A model generated the notes under the pieces. That model was not told the origin of the DNA. It made no database searches and saw only the letters and a list, made by a program, of their open reading frames with translations. A program made the position numbers and the translations under genes. From the NCBI GenBank assembly GCA_019423755.1, contig JAHZAU010000010.1, positions 5,913-69,912 on the forward strand: DNA of 64,000 bases, written 5' to 3'. Positions within the stretch are counted from its first letter, which is position 1. Every line of letters begins with the position of its first letter. This DNA comes from Oscillospiraceae bacterium (GTDB lineage Bacteria; Bacillota; Clostridia; Oscillospirales; Ruminococcaceae). Shown piece by piece: positions 27,935-36,067 of the stretch.

Positions 27935-28027
27935 GTGGACATATGCGGACGAAGTACGAAAATGGACAGTGATATTCCCTTGTGGGACCGCCGCAGGCAG
28001 GCCCCCTGGTTTTCCATTGGGAAATAG
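27935..28027 (+). CDS. Putative 30-residue leader peptide upstream of mgtE
   Basis: A GTG-started frame with an excellent AAAGGAGG site 6 bases ahead, ending at TAG 28025-28027. The product begins VDICGRSTKMDSDIPLWD and ends RRRQAPWFSIGK. It sits between a probable promoter region and a hairpin region just before mgtE, the place for a regulatory leader peptide. It is too short to judge by codon use. See the attenuator-like element that follows. Confidence 0.5.
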   Translation: MDICGRSTKMDSDIPLWDRRRQAPWFSIGK

Positions 28028-28065
28028 CCCGCAAGGGCCCCATGATCGAGTATCACCGCGGTGAC

Positions 28066-28102
28066 AGCCGGAAGAGACCGGCTTGTTTGCTGCGGCTTTT
28101 TT
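28066..28102 (+). promoter_or_regulatory. Attenuator-like hairpins before mgtE
   Basis: AGCCGG (28066-28071) can pair with CCGGCT (28078-28083), or its AGCCG part with CGGCT (28093-28097), which is directly followed by a T-run. These are mutually exclusive folds placed between the leader peptide stop and the mgtE start. It does not match the M-box consensus. The remaining 27609-27900 stretch shows nothing coding. Confidence 0.45.
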
Positions 28103-28157
28103 GTCCGTTTGGTGACTTCCTCGCTGTATTTTGAGACAAAGAACAGGAGGAAAACCA

Positions 28158-29507
28158 ATGGAGATGAAACTGAATTTTGAACTGCTCCAGGAGCTGCTGG
28201 AGCGCCGGGATTACCATGCTCTCCGCGCCGCGCTGGTGGAGGAGAACGAAGTGGACGTAGCGGAGTTTTTGGAGGAGCTTTCCCAGGAGCAGACGCTGCT
28301 TGCCTTCCGCACCCTGCCCAAGGAGATGGCGGCAGAGGTCTTTTCCAACCTTTCGCCGGAGAAGCAGCAGGTGATCATCCAGTCGGCCACCGACCAGGAG
28401 GTCGCTGCCATCGTCGAGGAACTGTATGTGGATGATACGGTAGATATGCTGGAAGAACTTCCGGCCAATGTGGTCAAGCGGGTACTCAAAAACGCCAAGC
28501 CGGATACCCGCAAGCTCATCAACCAGTTCCTCAACTACCCGGAAAACTCGGTGGGCAGCATTATGACCGCCGAATTTACCGACCTGAAACAGAACATGAC
28601 CGTCGCCCAGGCCATCGCCCACATCCGCCGCACCGGCGACAACTCCGAAAGCATCTACACCTGCTACGTCACCGACCCGGGCCGTCACCTGGAAGGGGTG
28701 CTGAGCATCCGCGACCTGCTGCTGGCCGGGGACGAGCAGCTGGTGGGCGACCTGATGGAGACCGACGTCATCACCGCCGAGACCACCGAGGACCAGGAGG
28801 AAGCGGTCTCCCGTATGATGAAATACGACTTCATCTCCCTGCCGGTGGTGGACCGGGAGGGCCGTCTGGTGGGCATCGTCACCGTCGACGACGTTATGGA
28901 CGTTATGGAAGAAGAGGCCACCGAGGACTTCGAGAAGATGGCGGCCATGGCCCCTTCCGAAAAGCCCTACCTGAAGACCGGCGTCTTCGACCTGGCCAAG
29001 CACCGCATCATGTGGCTGTTGGTGCTGATGATCTCCGGTATGATCACCGGCGGCATCCTGGGACAGTATGAGGCGGCCTTCGCGGCCATGCCCCTGCTGG
29101 TCACCTTTATCCCGATGCTCACCGATACCGGCGGCAACGCGGGCAGCCAGAGCAGCACCCTGGTCATCCGCGGTATGGCGGTAGGGGAGATCGAGCCCCG
29201 GGACTTCATGCGGGTGTTCTGGAAGGAGCTGCGGGTCAGCATGCTGGTGGGCGTGGTGCTCAGCGCCGTCAACTATGTGCGGCTGATCATCACCTACCCC
29301 GGCAACGAAATGGTAGCCCTGACGGTGGCGCTGGCCCTGTTTGTCACCGTGCTGCTGGCCAAGACGGTGGGCGGCGTACTGCCGATGGTGGCCAAGCTGC
29401 TCCACGCCGACCCGGCGATCATGGCGGCCCCGCTGATCACCACCATCGTGGACGCCATCTCTCTGGTTGTGTACTTTAATATTGCAAGCTCGCTGCTGAA
29501 ACTGTAG
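28158..29507 (+). CDS. mgtE: Magnesium transporter MgtE
   Basis: 449 residues: an acidic N-domain, two CBS domains (about 135-255), a connecting helix and five membrane segments in the last ~160 residues. The channel signature FIPMLTDTGGNAGSQSSTL is intact. MgtE is a Mg2+-gated channel whose cytoplasmic domains close it at high Mg2+. ATG 28158 follows CAGGAGG; an upstream in-frame ATG at 28131 has no ribosome binding site. Expression is probably controlled through the leader described above. Confidence 0.95.
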   Translation: MEMKLNFELLQELLERRDYHALRAALVEENEVDVAEFLEELSQEQTLLAFRTLPKEMAAEVFSNLSPEKQQVIIQSATDQEVAAIVEELYVDDTVDMLEELPANVVKRVLKNAKPDTRKLINQFLNYPENSVGSIMTAEFTDLKQNMTVAQAIAHIRRTGDNSESIYTCYVTDPGRHLEGVLSIRDLLLAGDEQLVGDLMETDVITAETTEDQEEAVSRMMKYDFISLPVVDREGRLVGIVTVDDVMDVMEEEATEDFEKMAAMAPSEKPYLKTGVFDLAKHRIMWLLVLMISGMITGGILGQYEAAFAAMPLLVTFIPMLTDTGGNAGSQSSTLVIRGMAVGEIEPRDFMRVFWKELRVSMLVGVVLSAVNYVRLIITYPGNEMVALTVALALFVTVLLAKTVGGVLPMVAKLLHADPAIMAAPLITTIVDAISLVVYFNIASSLLKL

Positions 29508-29517
29508 ACGCTAGCCC

Positions 29518-29551
29518 GCGCCCCTTCTTTTTGGAAGGGGCGCTTGTGTTT
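29518..29551 (+). terminator. Terminator after mgtE
   Basis: Perfect 10-bp stem GCGCCCCTTC/GAAGGGGCGC with a T-rich tail. Confidence 0.8.
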
Positions 29552-29562
29552 GCGCGGCGGCG

Positions 29563-29591
29563 TTGACGGCGGGGCGGCCATGTGATACACT
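29563..29591 (+). promoter_or_regulatory. Promoter of the DUF1836 gene
   Basis: TTGACG at 29563-29568, 17-base spacer, TACACT at 29586-29591. Confidence 0.7.
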
Positions 29592-29630
29592 GAGACACAA
29601 GTATAAAAAGAAGGGAAAGGGGGCAGCGGC

Positions 29631-30131
29631 ATGCCGCAGCCAAACCTGGAGGCGTTTCGCTTCCCGCGCTTTGCCGAGCTTCCGGACATGGGGCTCTATC
29701 TGGAGCAGCTGCTCCAGCTCAACAACAGCATCCTGCAGCCGTTTTTCACCCGGGGACAGCCCGCCGCCACCAGCGCCATGGTCAGCAACTACATCAAGGC
29801 CGGGGTGCTGGCACCGCCGGAGCGCAAGCGTTACGGTCGGGAGCATCTGTGCCGCCTGCTGGTGCTGAGCCTGCTCAAGGAGTCCTTCACCATCCAGGAG
29901 ATCTGCCTGCTGTTCCAGGTGCAGAAGGAGACCTACCCGCTGCCGGTGTCCTACGATTATTTCTGCCAGGACTTTGAAAACGCCCTGTCGGAGGCCTTTT
30001 GCCCCACCGGGCTCCCCCTGCCGGACCACGCTACCCGCCAGACCCCCCAGACCCGCCTGCTGCGGGCCATGGTGCTGGCCACCGTTAGCCGTATCTACAT
30101 CAACTGCCAGTTGTTCTGGCGTCAGCCGTAA
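29631..30131 (+). CDS. DUF1836 protein (MerR-like HTH)
   Basis: 166 residues. The pattern LPDMGLYLEQLLQLNN, MVSNYIKAGVLAPPERKRYG and EHLCRLLVLSLLKESFTIQEI matches DUF1836, a Firmicutes family with an N-terminal winged helix like MerR. Members are presumed regulators with unknown ligands. The ATG at 29631 follows AAAGGGGGC. A strong terminator follows, so it is a single-gene unit. Confidence 0.8.
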   Translation: MPQPNLEAFRFPRFAELPDMGLYLEQLLQLNNSILQPFFTRGQPAATSAMVSNYIKAGVLAPPERKRYGREHLCRLLVLSLLKESFTIQEICLLFQVQKETYPLPVSYDYFCQDFENALSEAFCPTGLPLPDHATRQTPQTRLLRAMVLATVSRIYINCQLFWRQP

Positions 30132-30135
30132 CCCG

Positions 30136-30171
30136 AGCCCCGCTGTTTTCCCCAAACAGCGGGGCTTTTTT
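30136..30171 (+). terminator. Terminator after the DUF1836 gene
   Basis: Perfect 13-bp stem AGCCCCGCTGTTT/AAACAGCGGGGCT followed by T6. Confidence 0.9.
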
Positions 30172-30195
30172 GCTGCCGGGAGTCGGTAGGCCCGA

Positions 30196-30238
30196 TTGAC
30201 AAAACCCGTCGTTTGCCCTATAATGAACATTGTTCATT
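30196..30238 (+). promoter_or_regulatory. Consensus promoter with a perfect 17-bp palindromic operator
   Basis: TTGACA at 30196-30201, 17-base spacer, TATAAT at 30219-30224. AATGAACATTGTTCATT at 30222-30238 overlaps the -10 and the start point: two 7-base arms around ATT. This is an operator layout for a MarR- or TetR-type repressor, but none is adjacent. Confidence 0.8.
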
Positions 30239-30273
30239 TTTCGATTTTCCTGCATACAAAGGGGGCTTTTTAT

Positions 30274-30708
30274 ATGAAGGTAAAACGCAATACCCTCCTG
30301 CTCCTGGCCTGCCTGGTGTGGGGGGCCGCCGGTTTCAACATCCTGCGCATCGGCCTGGTGACCTACCCGCCCTATGTGGGCGTTTGGAACCTGCTGCTTT
30401 CCGCGGTAGTGTTCGGGGTGTTCCAGGTATTCATCTTCGGCAGGCTGGTGACCAAGCACACGACGCGCATCGCCGGTTTGGAGGAGGAGCGGCACTTTTT
30501 CCTCAAGTTCTTTGACGGCAAGTCCTTTGCCGTGATGGCGTTTATGATGGCCGGCGGCATCGGGCTTCGGGCGTCGGGGCTGGCGCCGGACCGCTTTATC
30601 GCGGTGTTTTACAGCGGACTGGGCGCGGCGCTGCTGCTGGCTGGGGTGCTGTTTGGAAGAAACTACCTGTCGGCGCTCCGCCGGGAGGACGAAGAAGCTG
30701 AAATCTAA
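30274..30708 (+). CDS. Small integral membrane protein, unknown
   Basis: 144 residues with about four hydrophobic segments (roughly 8-26, 34-54, 82-98 and 108-128) and an acidic C-terminus. ATG 30274 has AAAGGGGG upstream; in-frame codons back to 30196 overlap the promoter and are not coding. It is first in a two-gene unit with the DUF2871 gene 21 bases downstream, both behind the palindromic operator. Confidence 0.7.
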   Translation: MKVKRNTLLLLACLVWGAAGFNILRIGLVTYPPYVGVWNLLLSAVVFGVFQVFIFGRLVTKHTTRIAGLEEERHFFLKFFDGKSFAVMAFMMAGGIGLRASGLAPDRFIAVFYSGLGAALLLAGVLFGRNYLSALRREDEEAEI

Positions 30709-30729
30709 AATAAGGAAAGGACGATATCC

Positions 30730-31146
30730 ATGAAACGCTATATGAACACGGCCCTCGTTTATTCCATTTTTGCGATGGTAGGCGGGGTCTTCTACCGGGA
30801 GTTCACCAAATTCAACGGCTTTACCGCCAAAACCACCCTATCGGTGGTGCACACCCACTACTTCCTGCTGGGGATGGTGTTCTTCCTGCTGCTTTTGCTG
30901 CTGGAAAAGGCCTTTGCCTTCACCACCGACAAAACGACACGTCCGCTGGTGATCTACCATGTGGGCCTGAACCTGATGGCGGCTATGCTGGTGGCCCGGG
31001 GCGTGGTCCAGGTGCTGGGGATGGAGCTTTCCGCAGCGTGGAACGCCTCCCTTTCCGGCGTGGCGGGCATCGGACATATCCTGTTGGGGGTGGCCATGGT
31101 GTGGCTGCTGCTTCAGGTGAAAAAAGCCGTCTGGGCGGAAAAATAA
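30730..31146 (+). CDS. DUF2871 membrane protein
   Basis: 138 residues, four membrane segments. The N-terminal block YSIFAMVGGVFYREFTKFNG and LSVVHTHYFLLGM identify DUF2871, which carries conserved His residues in the membrane and resembles heme or copper-oxidase-like membrane proteins only in layout. Function unknown. AAGGAAAGGA precedes the ATG. Second gene of the operator-controlled pair. Confidence 0.8.
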   Translation: MKRYMNTALVYSIFAMVGGVFYREFTKFNGFTAKTTLSVVHTHYFLLGMVFFLLLLLLEKAFAFTTDKTTRPLVIYHVGLNLMAAMLVARGVVQVLGMELSAAWNASLSGVAGIGHILLGVAMVWLLLQVKKAVWAEK

Positions 31147-31160
31147 AACGACAACCGAAA

Positions 31161-31205
31161 AACCGCCGCCCCAGCTTGTTGGCCGGGGCGGCGGTTATGT
31201 TTTTC
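31161..31205. terminator. Bidirectional terminator between convergent genes
   Basis: AACCGCCGCCCC/GGGGCGGCGGTT stem with T-rich flanks on both sides (better on the minus strand). Confidence 0.8.
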
Positions 31206-31224
31206 GGGAAGATTAAGAGGGAAA

Positions 31225-31968
<744 letters not shown>

Positions 31969-32037
31969 ACAAAAACCTCCTGACTGTTTGCGAAATGATC
32001 GCATATTTCTTGTTTGGATGACCAAGTCTGTACCTAA

Positions 32038-32066
32038 AGTATACCGATTTGGTATGATTAAAACAA
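32038..32066 (-). promoter_or_regulatory. SDR promoter with an ATACC-N5-GGTAT dyad
   Basis: Minus strand TTGTTT (32061-32066), 17-base spacer, TATACT (32038-32043). The dyad ATACC/GGTAT at 32041-32055 overlaps the -10 and spacer and is a likely repressor site. Confidence 0.6.
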
Positions 32067-32111
32067 GAGGAATCCTGCCAGAAAAAATCCTGCATAACTT
32101 AGCTTTTCTGC

Positions 32112-32150
32112 AAAAAAATCCCCTCTCCCAAAGGATGGGAAAGGGGAAGG
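32112..32150 (-). terminator. Terminator after the YeiH-like gene
   Basis: On the minus strand, CCCCTTTTCCCA pairs with TGGGAGAGGGG and T7 follows. Confidence 0.75.
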
Positions 32151-32154
32151 GCCA

Positions 32155-33183
32155 TTAAACCAAGCCCATGAAGTATTCTACCGCCAGCGCCACGATGACC
32201 ACCAGGGCGGAGATGATGAAGCCATGTACCATGGGGTTGAAGCCGGACTGCTTCATCTCCCGGAAGTCGGTGTTCAGACCGATAGCAGCCAGAGCGGCGA
32301 CCATGAGGAACTTGCTGGTTTCCTTCATAGCGGCGGAAAGAGCGGCGGGGATGAGGCCCACGCTGTTGATGACCGCCAGCAGCACGAAGAAGAGGATGAA
32401 CCAGGGGAAGAGCTTGGTGAACTTCACGTCGGAGCGGATCTCCTGGTCGTCGCCCTGGGCCAGAGCGGCTTTGCGCTTGAGGCGGACGTTGATCAGGGCG
32501 AAGATGATGACGGTGGGGATGATGGAAAGGGTGCGGGTCAGCTTGACCATGGTGGCGAAGTCGCCGGCGGCCTCCGAGAAGGCGTAGCCTGCAGCCACCA
32601 CGCTGGAGGTGTCGTTGACGGCGGTACCGGCCCACAGACCGTAGGCAATGTCGCTCATGCCCATCATCCGGCCCAGGATGGGGAAGACCACGATCATCAC
32701 CATATCAAAGAGGAAGGTGGCGCTCATGGCGTAGGCGATGTCCTTGTCCTCGGCGTCGATGACCGGGGCGATGGCTGCAATGGCAGAGCCGCCGCAGATG
32801 CCGGTACCGGCGGAGATCATGTTGGAAAGCTTCCAGTCCAGGCCCAGCATCCGGCCGACGATGTAACCGCCGCCGAAGCAGGTGAGCAGGGTGAAGACCA
32901 TCACCGTCAGGGAAAGGCGTCCCACGTGCAGGATGGTGCCGATGCTCAGCGAAGCACCCAGCAGGATGATGGCGAACTTCAGCATCTTTTTGGAGGTGAA
33001 GGCCAGGCCGGGACGAATGAAGTCTGCCGGTTTGCGCAGCTGGTTAAGGCCCATACCGATAAACAGGGCGATGACCGAGCCGCCGATAAGGTGGATGGGC
33101 AGCAGGTTTTCAATGGTGCGGGCGACTGCCGCGATCAAAAGGGCCATCAAAAAGCCCGGGAGCACTTTGGTAATCTTCTGCAT
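32155..33183 (-). CDS. YeiH family putative sulfate/anion exporter
   Basis: 342 residues, about ten membrane segments. The GTGICGGSAIAAIAPVI block and WAGTAVNDTSSVVAAG motif are diagnostic of the YeiH (UPF0324) family, which is annotated as a putative sulfate exporter and linked to sulfonate breakdown in some bacteria. ATG 33183 follows AGGAGG. The divergent LysR gene is its usual partner. Confidence 0.9.
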   Translation of the reverse strand: MQKITKVLPGFLMALLIAAVARTIENLLPIHLIGGSVIALFIGMGLNQLRKPADFIRPGLAFTSKKMLKFAIILLGASLSIGTILHVGRLSLTVMVFTLLTCFGGGYIVGRMLGLDWKLSNMISAGTGICGGSAIAAIAPVIDAEDKDIAYAMSATFLFDMVMIVVFPILGRMMGMSDIAYGLWAGTAVNDTSSVVAAGYAFSEAAGDFATMVKLTRTLSIIPTVIIFALINVRLKRKAALAQGDDQEIRSDVKFTKLFPWFILFFVLLAVINSVGLIPAALSAAMKETSKFLMVAALAAIGLNTDFREMKQSGFNPMVHGFIISALVVIVALAVEYFMGLV

Positions 33184-33222
33184 TGGAAATCCTCCTGAAA
33201 TCATTGTTGTAAGACCTCAATT

Positions 33223-33289
33223 AGGTTACCACAAGATCACCATAAAATCAAATTATAATATTTTATATTTAATAAGTTTATGTTATACT
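33223..33289. promoter_or_regulatory. Divergent yeiH/lysR promoter region
   Basis: Minus strand: TTGATT (33246-33251), 17-base spacer, TAACCT (33223-33228), driving yeiH. Plus strand: TATACT at 33284-33289 with a weak TTTTAT -35, driving lysR. The AT-rich segment 33252-33276 between them is an imperfect dyad and a plausible LysR site. Confidence 0.5.
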
Positions 33290-33310
33290 AGGAAGAAAGG
33301 AGGAGAGGCT

Positions 33311-34195
33311 ATGCTGGACGGAAAATTGGATACCTTTTTGATGGTGGCCCAGCTGGGCAGCTGTACGGCGGCGGCCCAGCAGCTGGGGCTGACCCAACCG
33401 GCGGTGACCCAGCACCTGGCGCGGCTGGAAGAACACTATGGCTGCGCGTTTTTCACCCGGGAGGGCCGCACCATGCGGCTGACGCCCCAGGGGGAGGAGT
33501 TTCTGCACTATGTACGGATGCAGCGCTCCAACGAGCAGCAGCTGGTGAAGCGGCTGAGGCGCCGCACCCAACCGCTGCGCATCGGCAGCACCCTTTCCAT
33601 CGCGGACTACTACCTGCCGCCGCGGCTGGGGCCGCTGCTTGCCCAGCCGGGCTTTGCCCTGGATATGCAGGTGGCCAACACCGACACCCTGCTGGGCCGC
33701 CTGGTGGAAGGCCAGCTGGACGCGGCGCTGATCGAGGGCATCTTCAACCGCGGCGCCTTCGAGGCCCACGAGATCTGCCGGACGCGGTTCGTGCCGGTAG
33801 CGGCGGCGGACCACCCGCTGGCCGGGCGCCCGGTGCGCTGGGAGGAGCTGTACCCCTACCCGCTGATCCTGCGGGAAAAGGGCTCCGGCACCCGGGCCAT
33901 GCTGGAAAACAGCCTGGCCCAAAACAACGACAGCCTGGCGTCCTTTGCCCAGGTGTGGCAGGTGGGGAGCCTGGCGCTCATCAAGCACCTGCTGCGCCAT
34001 TCCCAGGGGGTCAGCTTCCTGTATGAGGAGGTGGCCGCCCAGGAGGTGGCCCAGGGCCTGCTCACCCAGCTGGACCTGGAAGGGTACAGCGTCACCCATC
34101 CGCTGCACCTGGTGGTGCTCAAAAACAGCCTGGAATATGAGCGGGTCATGGACTTTTACCGCCGCTGCACCCAGCCGCAGCCCCCAGAACAATAA
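33311..34195 (+). CDS. LysR family transcriptional regulator
   Basis: 294 residues. The N-terminal winged helix (LDTFLMVAQLGSCTAAAQQL, then TQPAVTQHLARLEEHYG) is followed by an effector-binding domain. In the family such regulators bind the shared intergenic region and activate the divergent gene in response to a small ligand. Here the divergent gene is the YeiH transporter, the arrangement of YeiE/YeiH. GGAGAGG precedes the ATG. Confidence 0.92.
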   Translation: MLDGKLDTFLMVAQLGSCTAAAQQLGLTQPAVTQHLARLEEHYGCAFFTREGRTMRLTPQGEEFLHYVRMQRSNEQQLVKRLRRRTQPLRIGSTLSIADYYLPPRLGPLLAQPGFALDMQVANTDTLLGRLVEGQLDAALIEGIFNRGAFEAHEICRTRFVPVAAADHPLAGRPVRWEELYPYPLILREKGSGTRAMLENSLAQNNDSLASFAQVWQVGSLALIKHLLRHSQGVSFLYEEVAAQEVAQGLLTQLDLEGYSVTHPLHLVVLKNSLEYERVMDFYRRCTQPQPPEQ

Positions 34196-34196
34196 A

Positions 34197-34237
34197 AAAC
34201 CAGCCGGAGGCCCCAAGCGGGTCCCGGCTGGTTTTTC
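34197..34237 (+). terminator. Terminator after lysR
   Basis: AACCAGCCGG/CCGGCTGGTT stem with T5. Confidence 0.8.
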
Positions 34238-34258
34238 TATGGGGAGGATATGATGGGA

Positions 34259-36067
34259 TCAGGAAAGCTCGAACATACCGTGGTAAAGCTGATAGTATTC
34301 TCCCTGCTGGGCCAGCAGCTCCTGGTGGCTGCCGCGTTCCACGATCTGCCCATGTTCCAGCACCAGGATGGCGTCGGCGTTGCGCACGGTGGAAAGCCGG
34401 TGGGCGATGACAAACACCGTGCGGCCCTCCATCAGCTGGTCCATGCCCTTTTCAATAAGGGCCTCGGTGCGGGTGTCGATGGAGGAGGTGGCCTCATCCA
34501 GGATGAGCACCGGCGGGTCGGCCACGGCCGCCCGGGCGATGGCCAGCAGCTGCCGCTGCCCCTGGGACAGGTTGGCGCCGTCGGCGGTGACCAGGGTGTC
34601 ATAGCCCTGGGGCAGGCGGCGGATGAAGGAATCGGCGTTGGCGATGCGGGCGGCCCGCTGGATTTCCTCGCGGGTGGCGTCCAGCTTGCCGAAGCGGATG
34701 TTGTCGGCGATGGTGCCGGTAAACAGGTGGGTGTCCTGGAGCACCATGCCCAGCGACCGGCGCAGGGCGTCCTTTTTGATCTCCCGGACGTCGATACCGT
34801 CGTAGGTCACCGCGCCCTTCTGCACGTCGTAAAAGCGGTTGATCAGGTTGGTGATGGTGGTTTTTCCGGCGCCGGTGGAGCCCACAAAGGCGATCTTCTG
34901 TCCCGGTTTGGCAAAGAGGCTGACCTCCTTGAGGATGGGGTGGTCCGAGTCGTAGCCGAAGGTTACGCGATCAAAGCGCACATCCCCCCGCAGCGGTACC
35001 CGGGAGCCGTCGGCCTTCTGCCAGGCCCAACCGCCGTCCGGGTCCCGCACCAGGTCCACGGTGCCGTCGTCCTCCTCGGGCAGCTGGTCCATGACAGTGA
35101 ACACCCGCTCGGCTCCGGCCAGCGCCGCCAGCAGGAAGTTGCTCTGCTGGGTGAACTGGTTGATGGGCATGGCGGCCTGCCGCACAAACACCAGGTAGCT
35201 GGCAAGGCTGCCTACGTCGGTAAGGCCCTTCATGGCCATATAACCGCCCAGCGCCGCCACGATGGCGTAGTTGATGTAGGAGATGCTCACCACCGCCGGG
35301 ACCATGGTAGCGGCGTAGGCCTGGGCGCCGGTACCGGCCTTGCGCAGGGCTTCGTTTTTCTGCTGGAAGCGGTGCAGGTTTTCCCCTTCGTGGTTAAAGA
35401 CCTTGACCACCTTCTGCCCGGCGGTCATCTCCTGGATGTAGCCGTCCAGGTCGCCGAGATGGGTCTGCTGCTTTCGGTAGTAGCTTTTACCGCGGCTGGC
35501 GCTGTACCGGATGTATAAGAACATAAAGATATAACAAACTGCCACCACCAAGGTCAGCTGCCAGTTGAGCAGGAACAGCATGGTCAGGGTGCCCACCACC
35601 TGGATGAAGCTTTGGATGAGCATGGCGAAGCTGTTGTTGAGGGCATCGGCGATGGTGTCCACGTCGTTGGTGAAGTAGCTCATGATGTCGCCGTGCCGGG
35701 TGGTGTCGAAGAAGCGCAGGGGCAGCTTCTGCAGGTGGGCAAACAGGTCCCGCCGGATGTCGAACAGCACCTTCTGGGCGGCTTTGACCATGGTTTGGGT
35801 GTAGCCCAGGGAGGCCAGCGCCCCGGTCAGATAGATGGCCGCAGTGAGGGCGACGCCCCGGGTCAAGGCGGGGAGACCTCCGTCCGCCAGGCCGTTGACC
35901 ACCGGGCGGATCATATAGGTGCCCAGGAGGTTGGCGGAGGCGCTGATGGTCACCAGCACCGCCACCACCAGCAGCAGATATTTGTGCCGCCCCAGGTAGG
36001 AAAGGAAGGTGCGCAGGGTGTAGGCCAGGTTTTGGGGTTTCTTACCGCTGATCTGCCGGACTGCCAT
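34259..36067 (-). CDS. ABC exporter half-transporter, consensus-site subunit
   Basis: 602 residues: six membrane segments in the first ~330, then one ATPase domain. Walker A is VGSTGAGKTT, the signature is LSQGQ and Walker B is VLILDEATSS with an intact catalytic Glu. It pairs with the upstream-encoded half-transporter (overlap of 26 bases) to make a heterodimeric multidrug exporter of the LmrCD/YheHI type. It is last in the marR-ABC-ABC operon. Confidence 0.93.
   Translation of the reverse strand: MAVRQISGKKPQNLAYTLRTFLSYLGRHKYLLLVVAVLVTISASANLLGTYMIRPVVNGLADGGLPALTRGVALTAAIYLTGALASLGYTQTMVKAAQKVLFDIRRDLFAHLQKLPLRFFDTTRHGDIMSYFTNDVDTIADALNNSFAMLIQSFIQVVGTLTMLFLLNWQLTLVVAVCYIFMFLYIRYSASRGKSYYRKQQTHLGDLDGYIQEMTAGQKVVKVFNHEGENLHRFQQKNEALRKAGTGAQAYAATMVPAVVSISYINYAIVAALGGYMAMKGLTDVGSLASYLVFVRQAAMPINQFTQQSNFLLAALAGAERVFTVMDQLPEEDDGTVDLVRDPDGGWAWQKADGSRVPLRGDVRFDRVTFGYDSDHPILKEVSLFAKPGQKIAFVGSTGAGKTTITNLINRFYDVQKGAVTYDGIDVREIKKDALRRSLGMVLQDTHLFTGTIADNIRFGKLDATREEIQRAARIANADSFIRRLPQGYDTLVTADGANLSQGQRQLLAIARAAVADPPVLILDEATSSIDTRTEALIEKGMDQLMEGRTVFVIAHRLSTVRNADAILVLEHGQIVERGSHQELLAQQGEYYQLYHGMFELS

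Noticed and set aside
27850..28157. M-box (ykoK) magnesium riboswitch before mgtE
   Set aside because: The conserved GTTAGGTGAGGCTCCT core and the paired downstream blocks are missing; the region looks more like a leader peptide with hairpins.
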